From Candidatus Vagococcus giribetii (GTDB lineage Bacteria > Bacillota > Bacilli > Lactobacillales > Vagococcaceae), in the NCBI RefSeq assembly GCF_017316185.1, contig NZ_JAFLVX010000015.1:147213-211212 (forward strand): a stretch of 64,000 nucleotides of DNA, written 5' to 3'. The position numbers and the translations under genes are program-made. The notes beneath the pieces were generated by a model. That model was not told the origin of the DNA, did no database searches, and worked only from the letters and a program-made list of their open reading frames with translations. Positions within the stretch are counted from its first letter, which is position 1. Every line of letters begins with the position of its first letter. Shown in pieces: positions 46,840-53,773 of the stretch.

Positions 46840-48138
46840 ATGTTAGAAAAATTTACAAATTTTATTGATTCACGTCTAGCTGGTCCTATGGATAAAATTG
46901 CTAACCAAAGACATTTACGTGCTGTACGTGACGGAATTATTGCAACGTTACCTTTGATTATTGTTGGTTCATTCTTCTTAATCGTTGCCTTCCCTCCGCT
47001 ACCTGCTGACTGGGGAATCACACAATTTTTAACTGCAAATGCCGCAACGATTCTTTTACCGTATCGTATGACAATGTACATCATGTCCCTATATGCAACC
47101 TTTGGTATTGGTGCAAGTCTAGCTAAATCTTATGACTTAGACCAAGTATCAGGTGGTATCTTAGCTACTATCGCTTTCCTATTAACATTTGTACCTGTTA
47201 ATGTACCTGCTGAAGCAATGGAAGCTGCTGGAACTGTTGGATTTGTTTTACCAATGGCTAACCTTGGTGGTGGTGGTATGTTTGTTGGGATCATTACTGC
47301 TATTATCGCTGTTGAAGTATATCGAATGACTGATAAGTCTAAATTTAAAATTACAATGCCTGAACAAGTACCACCTGCTGTTGCTCGTTCATTTGAAGCC
47401 TTAACACCTACATTAATCGTTATCTTAGGTATGGCAACAATTACTTACTACATCGGATTTGACTGGCATCAAGCAATCGCTAAAATCGTTTCTCCTTTAG
47501 TAAGTGCTGCTGATACATTACCATCTGTTTTACTATTAATCTTTATGATTACATTCTTCTGGGTCTTTGGTATTCACGGTGTATCTATCGTTGGATCTTT
47601 AGCACGTCCAGTTTGGTTACAATTATTAGAAGGTAACACAACAGCATTAGCTGCTGGCGAAACATTACCTCATATTGCTGCTGAACCTTTCTTCCAATGG
47701 TTTGTATGGGTTGGTGGATCTGGAGCAACAATCGGTTTAGCTATTCTTTTAGCATTCACTGCTAAATCTCAATATGGATCTAAATTAGGTAAAGCAATTA
47801 TTACACCATCTATCTTTAACATTAACGAACCTGTTATCTTTGGTGTTCCAATTGTATTAAACCCAATCATGATGATTCCTTTCGTTATTACACCAATGAT
47901 TATGGCTACTATCGCTTGGTTTGCAACTTCTTGGGGATTTGTAAATCCAGTTATCGTAACTGCTCCTTGGACATTGCCTGGACCAATTGGTGCTTACTTA
48001 GCTACTGGTGGGGACTGGAGAGCGGCAGTATTAAACATCGGTTTAATCGTCGTATCAGTTATCTGTTACTACCCATTCGTAAAAGTTTACGACAGAAAAG
48101 AATTAGAAAAAGAACAAGGATTAGACGCTACAAACTAA
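46840..48138 (+). CDS. PTS EIIC permease of the lactose/cellobiose family, orphan
   Basis: 432 residues, about ten helices. The LacEIIC/CelB family start LEKFTNFIDSRLAGPMDKIANQ, the GDMIIATLPL-like stretch VRDGIIATLPLIIVGSFFL (about 28-46), the FWVFGIHGVSIVG loop (about 240-252) and SIFNINEPVIFGVPI (about 326-340) are all typical. No EIIA or EIIB of this family lies in the window, so it must borrow them. Divergence from the GH1/mur operon over shared operators suggests it imports a beta-linked disaccharide used by that operon. Confidence 0.9.
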   Translation: MLEKFTNFIDSRLAGPMDKIANQRHLRAVRDGIIATLPLIIVGSFFLIVAFPPLPADWGITQFLTANAATILLPYRMTMYIMSLYATFGIGASLAKSYDLDQVSGGILATIAFLLTFVPVNVPAEAMEAAGTVGFVLPMANLGGGGMFVGIITAIIAVEVYRMTDKSKFKITMPEQVPPAVARSFEALTPTLIVILGMATITYYIGFDWHQAIAKIVSPLVSAADTLPSVLLLIFMITFFWVFGIHGVSIVGSLARPVWLQLLEGNTTALAAGETLPHIAAEPFFQWFVWVGGSGATIGLAILLAFTAKSQYGSKLGKAIITPSIFNINEPVIFGVPIVLNPIMMIPFVITPMIMATIAWFATSWGFVNPVIVTAPWTLPGPIGAYLATGGDWRAAVLNIGLIVVSVICYYPFVKVYDRKELEKEQGLDATN

Positions 48139-48150
48139 TTCTGTTCATAC

Positions 48151-48188
48151 AAAAAGAGCAATCCATAATGGACTGCTCTTTTTTTGTT
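48151..48188 (+). terminator. Intrinsic terminator after the EIIC gene
   Basis: AAAGAGCA.TCCAT / ATGGA.TGCTCTTT arms with one mismatch and a run of seven T. Confidence 0.88.
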
Positions 48189-48229
48189 GTATAATTAGGT
48201 AACTATTAATTAAAGGAGAATAATAATTT

Positions 48230-48618
48230 ATGATACCTTCTAAAGCTTCTCTTGATAAACACTTTAATGATATCGCAAAAAACTATAGTCCTGAGGTACA
48301 AGAATTAGCTCATAGTACTCGAGCTTTAATCTATTCTGTTTTACCTGAGCTTGTTGAGGTTATTTGGGAAAGACAAAAAACAATCGGTTATGGGATTAGC
48401 CCTAAAAAATGAGTGGTCATTTTTGCTACATTGCTTTCCATAACGAATATGTCACTTTAGGCTTTAATTACGGTAGTGAATTAGAAGACCCTACACATTT
48501 ACTTGAAGGCTCTGGAAAACTCATGCGTCATGTTAAAATCAAACATCAGGATATCTTAGCTTCAGAAGACTTAAGGAATTTGCTTGTTTATGCCTCAACC
48601 TATAGAGTAACTAAATAA
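48230..48618 (+). pseudogene. DUF1801-family protein, broken by a one-base frameshift
   Basis: Two frames make one DUF1801 protein. The first (48230-48412, 60 codons) reads KHFNDIAKNYSPEVQELAHSTRAL ... WERQKTIGYGISPKK and stops at TGA. The second (48409-48618, 69 codons) continues SGHFCYIAFHNEYVTLGFNY ... LLEGSGKLMRHVKI, the expected family C-terminus. The junction is CCT-AAAAAA-TGA; adding one A to the run of six restores a single ORF of about 129 codons. The cause may be a true mutation, a sequencing error in the homopolymer, or slippage that rescues expression. AAAGGAG precedes the first ATG. Confidence 0.8.
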
Positions 48619-48655
48619 CTTTACTTTACTTTTTTGATAAAGATTCTTAGTTTAT

Positions 48656-49147
48656 TTACTCAATTGGGATGTAAATATCTGTCAAACTCTTGTCTTTACT
48701 ATTTTTGGGTGGTTCTGTCACATATAGCTCAAAAGGAACGGCATCTCTGCCCTTTGCATTTCCTTTAAATAACCACTCTTGATACATGTATTGCCAAGCT
48801 GCACCATACTCTTTAGCTGCTATATCAAAATGACCTACACTAAATTTCCCAGAGATACTTGAATGACATACATTACCACTTTCAATCACATCTCTATTAC
48901 TTGGTATCGTCATAGCCACACTCGTTCGTAACTGTTTGCTAGTAGTTATATAAGGGTTGTCATCATAAATCGTTAATACTTTAGTCAACTCAGGATCAAT
49001 TAATTGATTTCTTGTCGCAAAATCAAATAACTCATTAAACAACTTACGACTATTTTTTCTAAATTCTCCGTGACTACCTCTAAACCGAATATAAATAATA
49101 TCCTGATCTGTTAGTTCTTCTGTGGTAATACTTATTGGTTTAACCAT
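48656..49147 (-). CDS. GyrI-like effector-binding domain protein, detached from its AraC partner
   Basis: 163-residue GyrI-like/AraC effector-binding domain (PISITTEELTDQDIIYIRFRG start, central VLTIYDDNPYITT, then SVGHFDIAAKEYGAAWQYMYQEWL and PFELYVTEPP). In most relatives this domain is fused C-terminally to an AraC-type DNA-binding domain, which here is the separate gene immediately upstream. The ATG at 49147 has its own AAGGAG 8 nt upstream. It may bind small amphipathic ligands. Confidence 0.8.
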   Translation of the reverse strand: MVKPISITTEELTDQDIIYIRFRGSHGEFRKNSRKLFNELFDFATRNQLIDPELTKVLTIYDDNPYITTSKQLRTSVAMTIPSNRDVIESGNVCHSSISGKFSVGHFDIAAKEYGAAWQYMYQEWLFKGNAKGRDAVPFELYVTEPPKNSKDKSLTDIYIPIE

Positions 49148-49178
49148 ATCACTCACTCCTTGTCTTTATATGAGTTCA

Positions 49179-49535
49179 TTATGGCATGCTTTTTGGAAGT
49201 CTTCTTGTCATTTCTTGCTCTTTTTTATACGTTGATGGATTAACACCAAAATGTCTTTTAAAAGCTCTACTAAAAGAACTTGAATCATTATAGCCATATT
49301 GCAAAGCGATTGTTGTCAGTGACATATTTTGATTAACAGACATAAAAATAGCTGCTCTTTCTAACTTAAATCTCGTAATAAACTGTTTTAGGGTTTCATT
49401 CGAATACTGTTTAAATAATCGGTGGAAATGATAATCAGAAAAGTTAGCATGGCGAGCTAATTCTGTTAAGGAAATCGATTCATCTAGATGTCTTTCAATA
49501 TAATCTTCAGATTTATTGATTAACCTTATGTACAT
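49179..49535 (-). CDS. AraC-family DNA-binding protein lacking a fused effector domain
   Basis: 118 residues consisting of only the two-helix-turn-helix AraC domain (SLTELARHANFSDYHFHRLF, then MSLTTIALQYGYNDSSSFSRAFKRHFGVNPSTYKK) and a short tail ending RRLPKSMP. Single-domain members (MarA/SoxS-like) exist, but the GyrI-like domain that usually follows is encoded 31 bp downstream as a separate ORF. The site before the ATG is weak, and a stop codon immediately precedes it in frame. Confidence 0.85.
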   Translation of the reverse strand: MYIRLINKSEDYIERHLDESISLTELARHANFSDYHFHRLFKQYSNETLKQFITRFKLERAAIFMSVNQNMSLTTIALQYGYNDSSSFSRAFKRHFGVNPSTYKKEQEMTRRLPKSMP

Positions 49536-49697
49536 TTACTTTTGTTCGTTAGACGTCTCTCCCACACTAACTCGCTCCTTTTTTATAAACTACATTTATT
49601 ATATCACGATAAAAAGGGATATAATGACTTGCTAATCGTGTCATTATTAATTGGATAGTACCTTCTAAAAGTAAACGTTTAGAGGGGACTCATCATT

Positions 49698-50093
49698 TTA
49701 TTTTACTGCTAAATAAATAGTAACTTCTCCTGTTGGTAAATATTCTTCAAAATCTGCTGTGAATAAACGGCGCTCGCAGATAACTTGATTGTTCCAAATT
49801 TCTTGCCAGGCTTGGCCTACTTTTTCTGGGGTTACTTCTTTGATTTCAATTGCTAAATAATTACCTTTCTTCAATACAACTTCTTGCTCTGAATCAAACG
49901 TTTCAGTACCAATTAAAAAATCATATTCTTCAGTATGATCACTTTCATAATTAAAATACACGGCATAGATATTTCCCGTTAAATCCATTTCTGGGATTTT
50001 TGACCACAACCCCATAATTTCTTCCATGTTGCCATTTCTAGTTCTGATTTTGTTACCTTTGATTGTTCTTGTTGTTAATATAACTTCTTTCAT
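49698..50093 (-). CDS. Effector-binding (GyrI/Cass2-like) domain protein
   Basis: 131-residue stand-alone bacterial effector-binding domain: TTRTIKGNKIRTRNGN start, then MGLWSKIPEMD, YAVYFNYESDHTEEYDFLIG (about 45-64), GNYLAIEIKEVTPEKVGQAWQEIW and a terminal VTIYLAVK. Such proteins bind hydrophobic cations or act as ligand traps. It is divergent from a WYL regulator across 81 bp, the usual arrangement for a regulator-target pair. Site GGAGAG. Confidence 0.82.
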   Translation of the reverse strand: MKEVILTTRTIKGNKIRTRNGNMEEIMGLWSKIPEMDLTGNIYAVYFNYESDHTEEYDFLIGTETFDSEQEVVLKKGNYLAIEIKEVTPEKVGQAWQEIWNNQVICERRLFTADFEEYLPTGEVTIYLAVK

Positions 50094-50142
50094 CTTAATA
50101 TCTCTCCTTTATTTATGCTATACTCACATTATAAATTTTAAA

Positions 50143-50161
50143 GGTGACATTTTTCGGCACC
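50143..50161. promoter_or_regulatory. Candidate operator between the effector-binding gene and the WYL regulator
   Basis: Inverted repeat GGTG-N11-CACC (GGTGACATTTTTCGGCACC) next to a TATACT in the 81-bp divergent gap, just upstream of the WYL gene's ribosome binding site. A likely self-control site; the arms are short. Confidence 0.45.
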
Positions 50162-50174
50162 ATTAGGAGATAAA

Positions 50175-51110
50175 ATGAAAAAAAATGAACGACTTATAGC
50201 AGAACTAATTTTTATTAATCAGAAAAGACAATTTAATTTAAATGATTTAATGATAGAATTTTCAATTTCAAAAAGAACAGCCTTGCGAGATATTTCCGAC
50301 TTAGAAAGCTTAGGAGCTCCAATTACTGTGAATAAAGGACGATTTGGTGGCTACCACTTAATTAAAACAAATAGCTTACCACCTTTATATTTAACTCAAC
50401 ATGAATGGCATTCTTTGTTTTTAGTCCTTCAAATTTATAAACAGATGGAACAATCTCCTTTCAACGCATCGTATCAACATTTGAAAAACAAACTCTTAGC
50501 TATTGCTCCACAAGAAGAATACAAAATTAATCATCAACTAGAAAACATGATTGTCATCTCGACAACTCAAAGTATTTCTCATGTCCCTTTATTAACTGAA
50601 ATCTTTCGAACTATTTACGAAGAATCCGTGCTTCAAATAAACTACTCAAGATACGAGGAATCATGCCGTTTAATTCAACCTATTCAATTAGCCTTTAAAT
50701 ATGGTCATTGGTATTTATTAGCTTGGGATTTAGATAAAGAAAGTTTTAGACATTTCCGCTGTGACTTTATTACATCCATTAGCATATCAAAAGAAAATGG
50801 ATTACTTCTTTCCTTTGATGAACTTTATGAGTTATATCTAAAACAGTCCAAAAAAAATAAACCTCAAACTTTTAAAGCACACTTAAAAATTGAAGCCCTT
50901 GATTTGTTTCATTCAAAAAAATACCCAGGTGTCGAGTTAATTAAAGAGAATAATCAGTATTATATAATTGGTCATTATCACGAAAATGAAATTCCTTTTA
51001 TTATTAACTATTTAATTGGATTTGGTACTTTTTTAACTTTAAAAGAACCTTACTCTTTAGTAAATATGATGAAACAACATTTAGCAAACCTATTAAAGCA
51101 ATACGATTAA
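50175..51110 (+). CDS. YafY-type transcriptional regulator (HTH_11 + WYL)
   Basis: 311 residues: N-terminal winged helix (about 5-60; FNLNDLMIEFSISKRTALRDISDLESLGAPI), a WYL domain (about 140-220; LQINYSRYEESCRLIQPIQLAFKYGHWYLLAWDLD) and a WCX-like C-terminal extension. WYL proteins sense nucleotides, DNA ends or small ligands; this type usually controls the neighbouring divergent gene. Site AGGAGA. Confidence 0.88.
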   Translation: MKKNERLIAELIFINQKRQFNLNDLMIEFSISKRTALRDISDLESLGAPITVNKGRFGGYHLIKTNSLPPLYLTQHEWHSLFLVLQIYKQMEQSPFNASYQHLKNKLLAIAPQEEYKINHQLENMIVISTTQSISHVPLLTEIFRTIYEESVLQINYSRYEESCRLIQPIQLAFKYGHWYLLAWDLDKESFRHFRCDFITSISISKENGLLLSFDELYELYLKQSKKNKPQTFKAHLKIEALDLFHSKKYPGVELIKENNQYYIIGHYHENEIPFIINYLIGFGTFLTLKEPYSLVNMMKQHLANLLKQYD

Positions 51111-51183
51111 CTCACTCTCTATAACTTCCAATAGATAAACAAAAAAGGTTTTAGAGATTCAACCACGTATTTACTTAGATAAT

Positions 51184-51215
51184 AAAAAATGCCCTCAGGA
51201 TTAATTTCTGAGGGC
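51184..51215 (-). terminator. Intrinsic terminator of the 45-residue ORF
   Basis: Perfect 8-bp arms GCCCTCAG / CTGAGGGC with a 9-nt loop, followed on the minus strand by ATTTTTTATT. Confidence 0.85.
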
Positions 51216-51241
51216 TTTAAACGTTGCTTGATATTAAATTA

Positions 51242-51379
51242 TTATCTATAAAAACCTAAAAGCGGAAAAATTGAATCTGCTATTAATTTACCTACAAAGA
51301 AAGCAACTACAACTGCCGATACGTAAACTACATATTTAAATGATTTATTTTTTTTGTAAAGTTCTTTGAAAAATAACAT
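51242..51379 (-). CDS. Small membrane protein, 45 residues, unknown
   Basis: An ORF too short for most gene finders, but complete as a unit: AAAGGATG 7 nt before the ATG, a TTGTTA-16-TATAAT promoter upstream and a terminator 27 bp after the stop. The product starts MLFFKELYKKNKSFKY, then one hydrophobic helix (about 17-34, VVYVSAVVVAFFVGKLI) and ends SIFPLLGFYR. No family recognised. It lies in an otherwise empty 480-bp gap between two plus-strand genes. Confidence 0.75.
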   Translation of the reverse strand: MLFFKELYKKNKSFKYVVYVSAVVVAFFVGKLIADSIFPLLGFYR

Positions 51380-51401
51380 ACAAACACATCCTTTTTTATT
51401 T

Positions 51402-51429
51402 ATTATAACATGTTATTTTTATCTAACAA
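51402..51429 (-). promoter_or_regulatory. Promoter of the 45-residue ORF
   Basis: TTGTTA (51424-51429), 16-bp spacer, perfect TATAAT (51402-51407) with TGT in front (extended -10). Confidence 0.75.
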
Positions 51430-51522
51430 TAATAGCTTTTAAGTTAACCAAAAATCCACCTTTCAGTAAGTACTTAAGATCTTGATTCCATTGAAACTGA
51501 CTATTTTTACAACAACCACAAA

Positions 51523-51549
51523 ACAATAGTGACAAAATGTCACTATTGT
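51523..51549 (+). promoter_or_regulatory. 27-bp perfect palindromic operator upstream of the HsmA-like gene
   Basis: 12-bp arms ACAATAGTGACA and TGTCACTATTGT around a 3-bp centre (AAA). The promoter is GTGACA (51529-51534), 17 bp, TATGAT (51552-51557), so the palindrome covers the -35 and most of the spacer. The length and symmetry suit a TetR- or MarR-type repressor. Confidence 0.85.
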
Positions 51550-51593
51550 AGTATGATACAAATAACCAAGATTAAAAGAAAAGAGGGAGACAC

Positions 51594-51980
51594 ATGAGTT
51601 TAGATTTAATATTAGCTAGCGCATCCATGATGATTGCTTTAGTGTTGTACAGTTTAGGGGTTTTCGGAGAAAAATTTAGTGGTACGATTAAAGGAAAACA
51701 TTTGATTTTCTTTGTAGGTGGATTAATTTTTGATACAACTGGAACAACTTTAATGAACAAAATAGCCACACTAAATGGTGGTTCACAATTTGGTTTACAT
51801 CAGCTAACTGGTGGTGCAGCTTTAGGGTTAATGGCTATCCATTTAGTTTGGGCACTTTGGGTTTACTACCGAGGATCTGAAACAGCCAAATTACGTTTTA
51901 ATAAATTTAGTCTAGGCGTTTGGGGACTTTGGGTCATCTCTTTTATCCTAGGTATGTTAGTCGGTATGGGGATTATCTAA
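51594..51980 (+). CDS. Small four-helix membrane protein resembling the HsmA/TIGR03987 family
   Basis: 128 residues with four hydrophobic helices (about 6-24, 38-56, 70-90, 103-125). Recognisable stretches are FFVGGLIFDTTGTTLMNKIA (about 40-59), with its buried acidic residue, and GLHQLTGGAALGLMAIHLVWALW (about 67-89), with histidines in the helices. This resembles the HsmA/TIGR03987 family; function is not established. GAGGGAG precedes the ATG. A striking operator indicates tight control by a repressor encoded elsewhere. Confidence 0.7.
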   Translation: MSLDLILASASMMIALVLYSLGVFGEKFSGTIKGKHLIFFVGGLIFDTTGTTLMNKIATLNGGSQFGLHQLTGGAALGLMAIHLVWALWVYYRGSETAKLRFNKFSLGVWGLWVISFILGMLVGMGII

Positions 51981-52010
51981 CTCTCGTAACAGGATTTTTT
52001 TAATCTTAAA

Positions 52011-52056
52011 GGGCTATGATATCAGTTTTACGACTGATATCATAGCCCTCTTTTTT
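52011..52056. terminator. Bidirectional terminator
   Basis: Perfect 15-bp arms GGGCTATGATATCAG / CTGATATCATAGCCC, 9-nt loop, six T on the right and a T-rich tract on the minus strand. It separates the HsmA-like gene from the siderophore operon. Confidence 0.93.
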
Positions 52057-53005
52057 AGTTAAATGCTTTTAAGACATCTGCAATCATTAGTTGAGTTGAC
52101 TCAATACCGCCACCAGATAAATACCATAAATCAGGTGTTAACGTAATAACTTTACCATTTTTTCCTGCAGTAGTTTGTTTCACCAACTCGTTTTCTGCTA
52201 CATTATTTTTACTATTATCGCCACCAATTGCTTGTGTTCGATCAATGACAAATAAAATATCAGGATTTGTTTTTAACACATACTCATAAGAAACCTCTTG
52301 TCCATGAGTTGATACTTTGATGTTGTCGTCTGCTGGCGCTACACCAAATGTATCATGAATAATACCAAATCGAGAGCCTTTTCCATAAGCTGATAATGAC
52401 CCTTCATTTACTAAAGTAATCAACGCTTTTTCCCCACTTGCAGTTGCTTTGTCTTTCACTTGAGTGATTTGATCTTCTAATTCTGTTATTTTCGTATTTG
52501 CTTCTTTTTCTTTACCAAAAATAGTACCTAATGTTTGAATGTTTTGTTTTGTTGAACCCCACGCATTTGAACCATCAACACCTAGAAATAAAGTTGGAGC
52601 AATTTTTTCTAGCTCTTTTCGTGAATCTTCTTGACGACCTGAGATGATAATTAAATCTGGTTGCAGGGCGTTAATCTTCTCTAAATCAGGTTCTTTGATA
52701 CCACCTGCTGATTCTACAGAGTCAAACTCTTTTAAGTATTTCGGTAAATTAGGTTTTGCTGTTGCGATAACGCTATCCCCTTCACCTAGTTGATTGATTG
52801 CGTCTAATGACCCCATATCAAAGACAACTACTTTTTTAGGTTCACTCGGAACTTTTACCTCATGCCCTTCACTATCTTTTACCGTAATCTCTGTTACCTT
52901 GGCTTCTTGTTTACTTTCTTTTTGCTTTTCCCCACATGCTGTCAATAATACAGTTCCTATACTTAGTAACGCGACTAATCCCACTAATTTTTTTCTATTG
53001 AACAT
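52055..53005 (-). CDS. Siderophore-binding lipoprotein (YclQ/CeuE-like)
   Basis: 316-residue Fe-siderophore solute-binding protein. Signal sequence with lipobox LLTACGEK (lipid Cys about residue 24), then a FepB/FhuD-type two-lobe fold: KKVVVFDMGSLDAINQLGEG (about 58-77), DLIIISGRQEDSR and GSLSAYGKGSRFGIIHDTFG. YclQ in Bacillus binds petrobactin and related catecholates; CeuE binds enterobactin fragments. It is the last gene of the four-gene operon; ligand is inferred. Confidence 0.9.
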   Translation of the reverse strand: MFNRKKLVGLVALLSIGTVLLTACGEKQKESKQEAKVTEITVKDSEGHEVKVPSEPKKVVVFDMGSLDAINQLGEGDSVIATAKPNLPKYLKEFDSVESAGGIKEPDLEKINALQPDLIIISGRQEDSRKELEKIAPTLFLGVDGSNAWGSTKQNIQTLGTIFGKEKEANTKITELEDQITQVKDKATASGEKALITLVNEGSLSAYGKGSRFGIIHDTFGVAPADDNIKVSTHGQEVSYEYVLKTNPDILFVIDRTQAIGGDNSKNNVAENELVKQTTAGKNGKVITLTPDLWYLSGGGIESTQLMIADVLKAFN

Positions 53006-53017
53006 CTTTTTTCCCCC

Positions 53018-53773
53018 TTAGTTAAAATACAAACACACTCGTTTTCCCTCTAATTCACACACACGAACACTCATGTTATAAAGCTCATCTAGAACATCTT
53101 TTCGGACAATTTCTTCAGTGGTTCCCGTTTTAAAGATTTCCCCATCTTTCATGGCAACCATTTCATCTGCATAACTGGCCGCAAAATTAATATCATGTAA
53201 CACGATAACGACTGTTTTTTGCCTCTCATCCACTAGTTGACGAATAGTCTTCATCAACTGGACTGCATGATTCATATCTAGGTTATTGAGTGGTTCGTCT
53301 AAAAATATATACTCAGTATCTTGAGCTAAGACCATGGCAATGTATGCTCGTTGCAACTGGCCTCCTGAAAGACTATCAATACTCTCTTCAGCTAAGTCAT
53401 TCAACCCAAGAAACGTTAATGCTTTGGTTATTTTTTCTTGATCTAGTGACGTTAGACGTCCCTTACTATGTGGAAAACGCCCAAAACCAACTAATTCTCT
53501 CACTGTTAGTTTCAGTGGTGTTCCGTTAGCTTGTTTTAAAATGGCTAGTTTTTTAGCTAACTCTTTTTGATTCCAAGCTTTTACTTCTGTTCCTTCTAAA
53601 TAAATCCCCCCTTCATCTTTATCCATTAGACGACTCATTAGTGAAAGAAGTGTACTTTTCCCTGCACCATTTGGGCCAATTAGAGCCGTCAGTTTTCCTT
53701 TTTTAACCTGATAATCAACTTCTTTTAAAACGGGTTTCGTCCCGTATTTTTTGGTTACCTGATTAATCTCCAT
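53018..53773 (-). CDS. Siderophore ABC transporter ATPase (YclP-like)
   Basis: 251-residue FepC/YclP-type ATPase: Walker A GPNGAGKST (about 34-42), Q-loop LAILKQANG, signature SLSGGQLQRA (about 135-144), Walker B YIFLDEPLNNLD and switch His VLHDINFAA. The LKQxN wording at the Q-loop is typical of the YclP branch. Overlaps the upstream permease stop by one base (TAATG). Confidence 0.93.
   Translation of the reverse strand: MEINQVTKKYGTKPVLKEVDYQVKKGKLTALIGPNGAGKSTLLSLMSRLMDKDEGGIYLEGTEVKAWNQKELAKKLAILKQANGTPLKLTVRELVGFGRFPHSKGRLTSLDQEKITKALTFLGLNDLAEESIDSLSGGQLQRAYIAMVLAQDTEYIFLDEPLNNLDMNHAVQLMKTIRQLVDERQKTVVIVLHDINFAASYADEMVAMKDGEIFKTGTTEEIVRKDVLDELYNMSVRVCELEGKRVCLYFN

Noticed and set aside
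48401..48412. Programmed -1 ribosomal frameshifting as the explanation for the DUF1801 break
   Set aside because: The A6 run lacks a full X-XXY-YYZ heptamer in the right phase and no downstream pseudoknot is evident; kept only as an alternative.
49596..49665. Overlapping imperfect inverted repeats (CACGAT/ATCGTG and AATGAC/GTCATT) upstream of the AraC gene
   Set aside because: Arms are short and the T-run is weak; it may be the terminator of the effector-binding gene but I could not support it.
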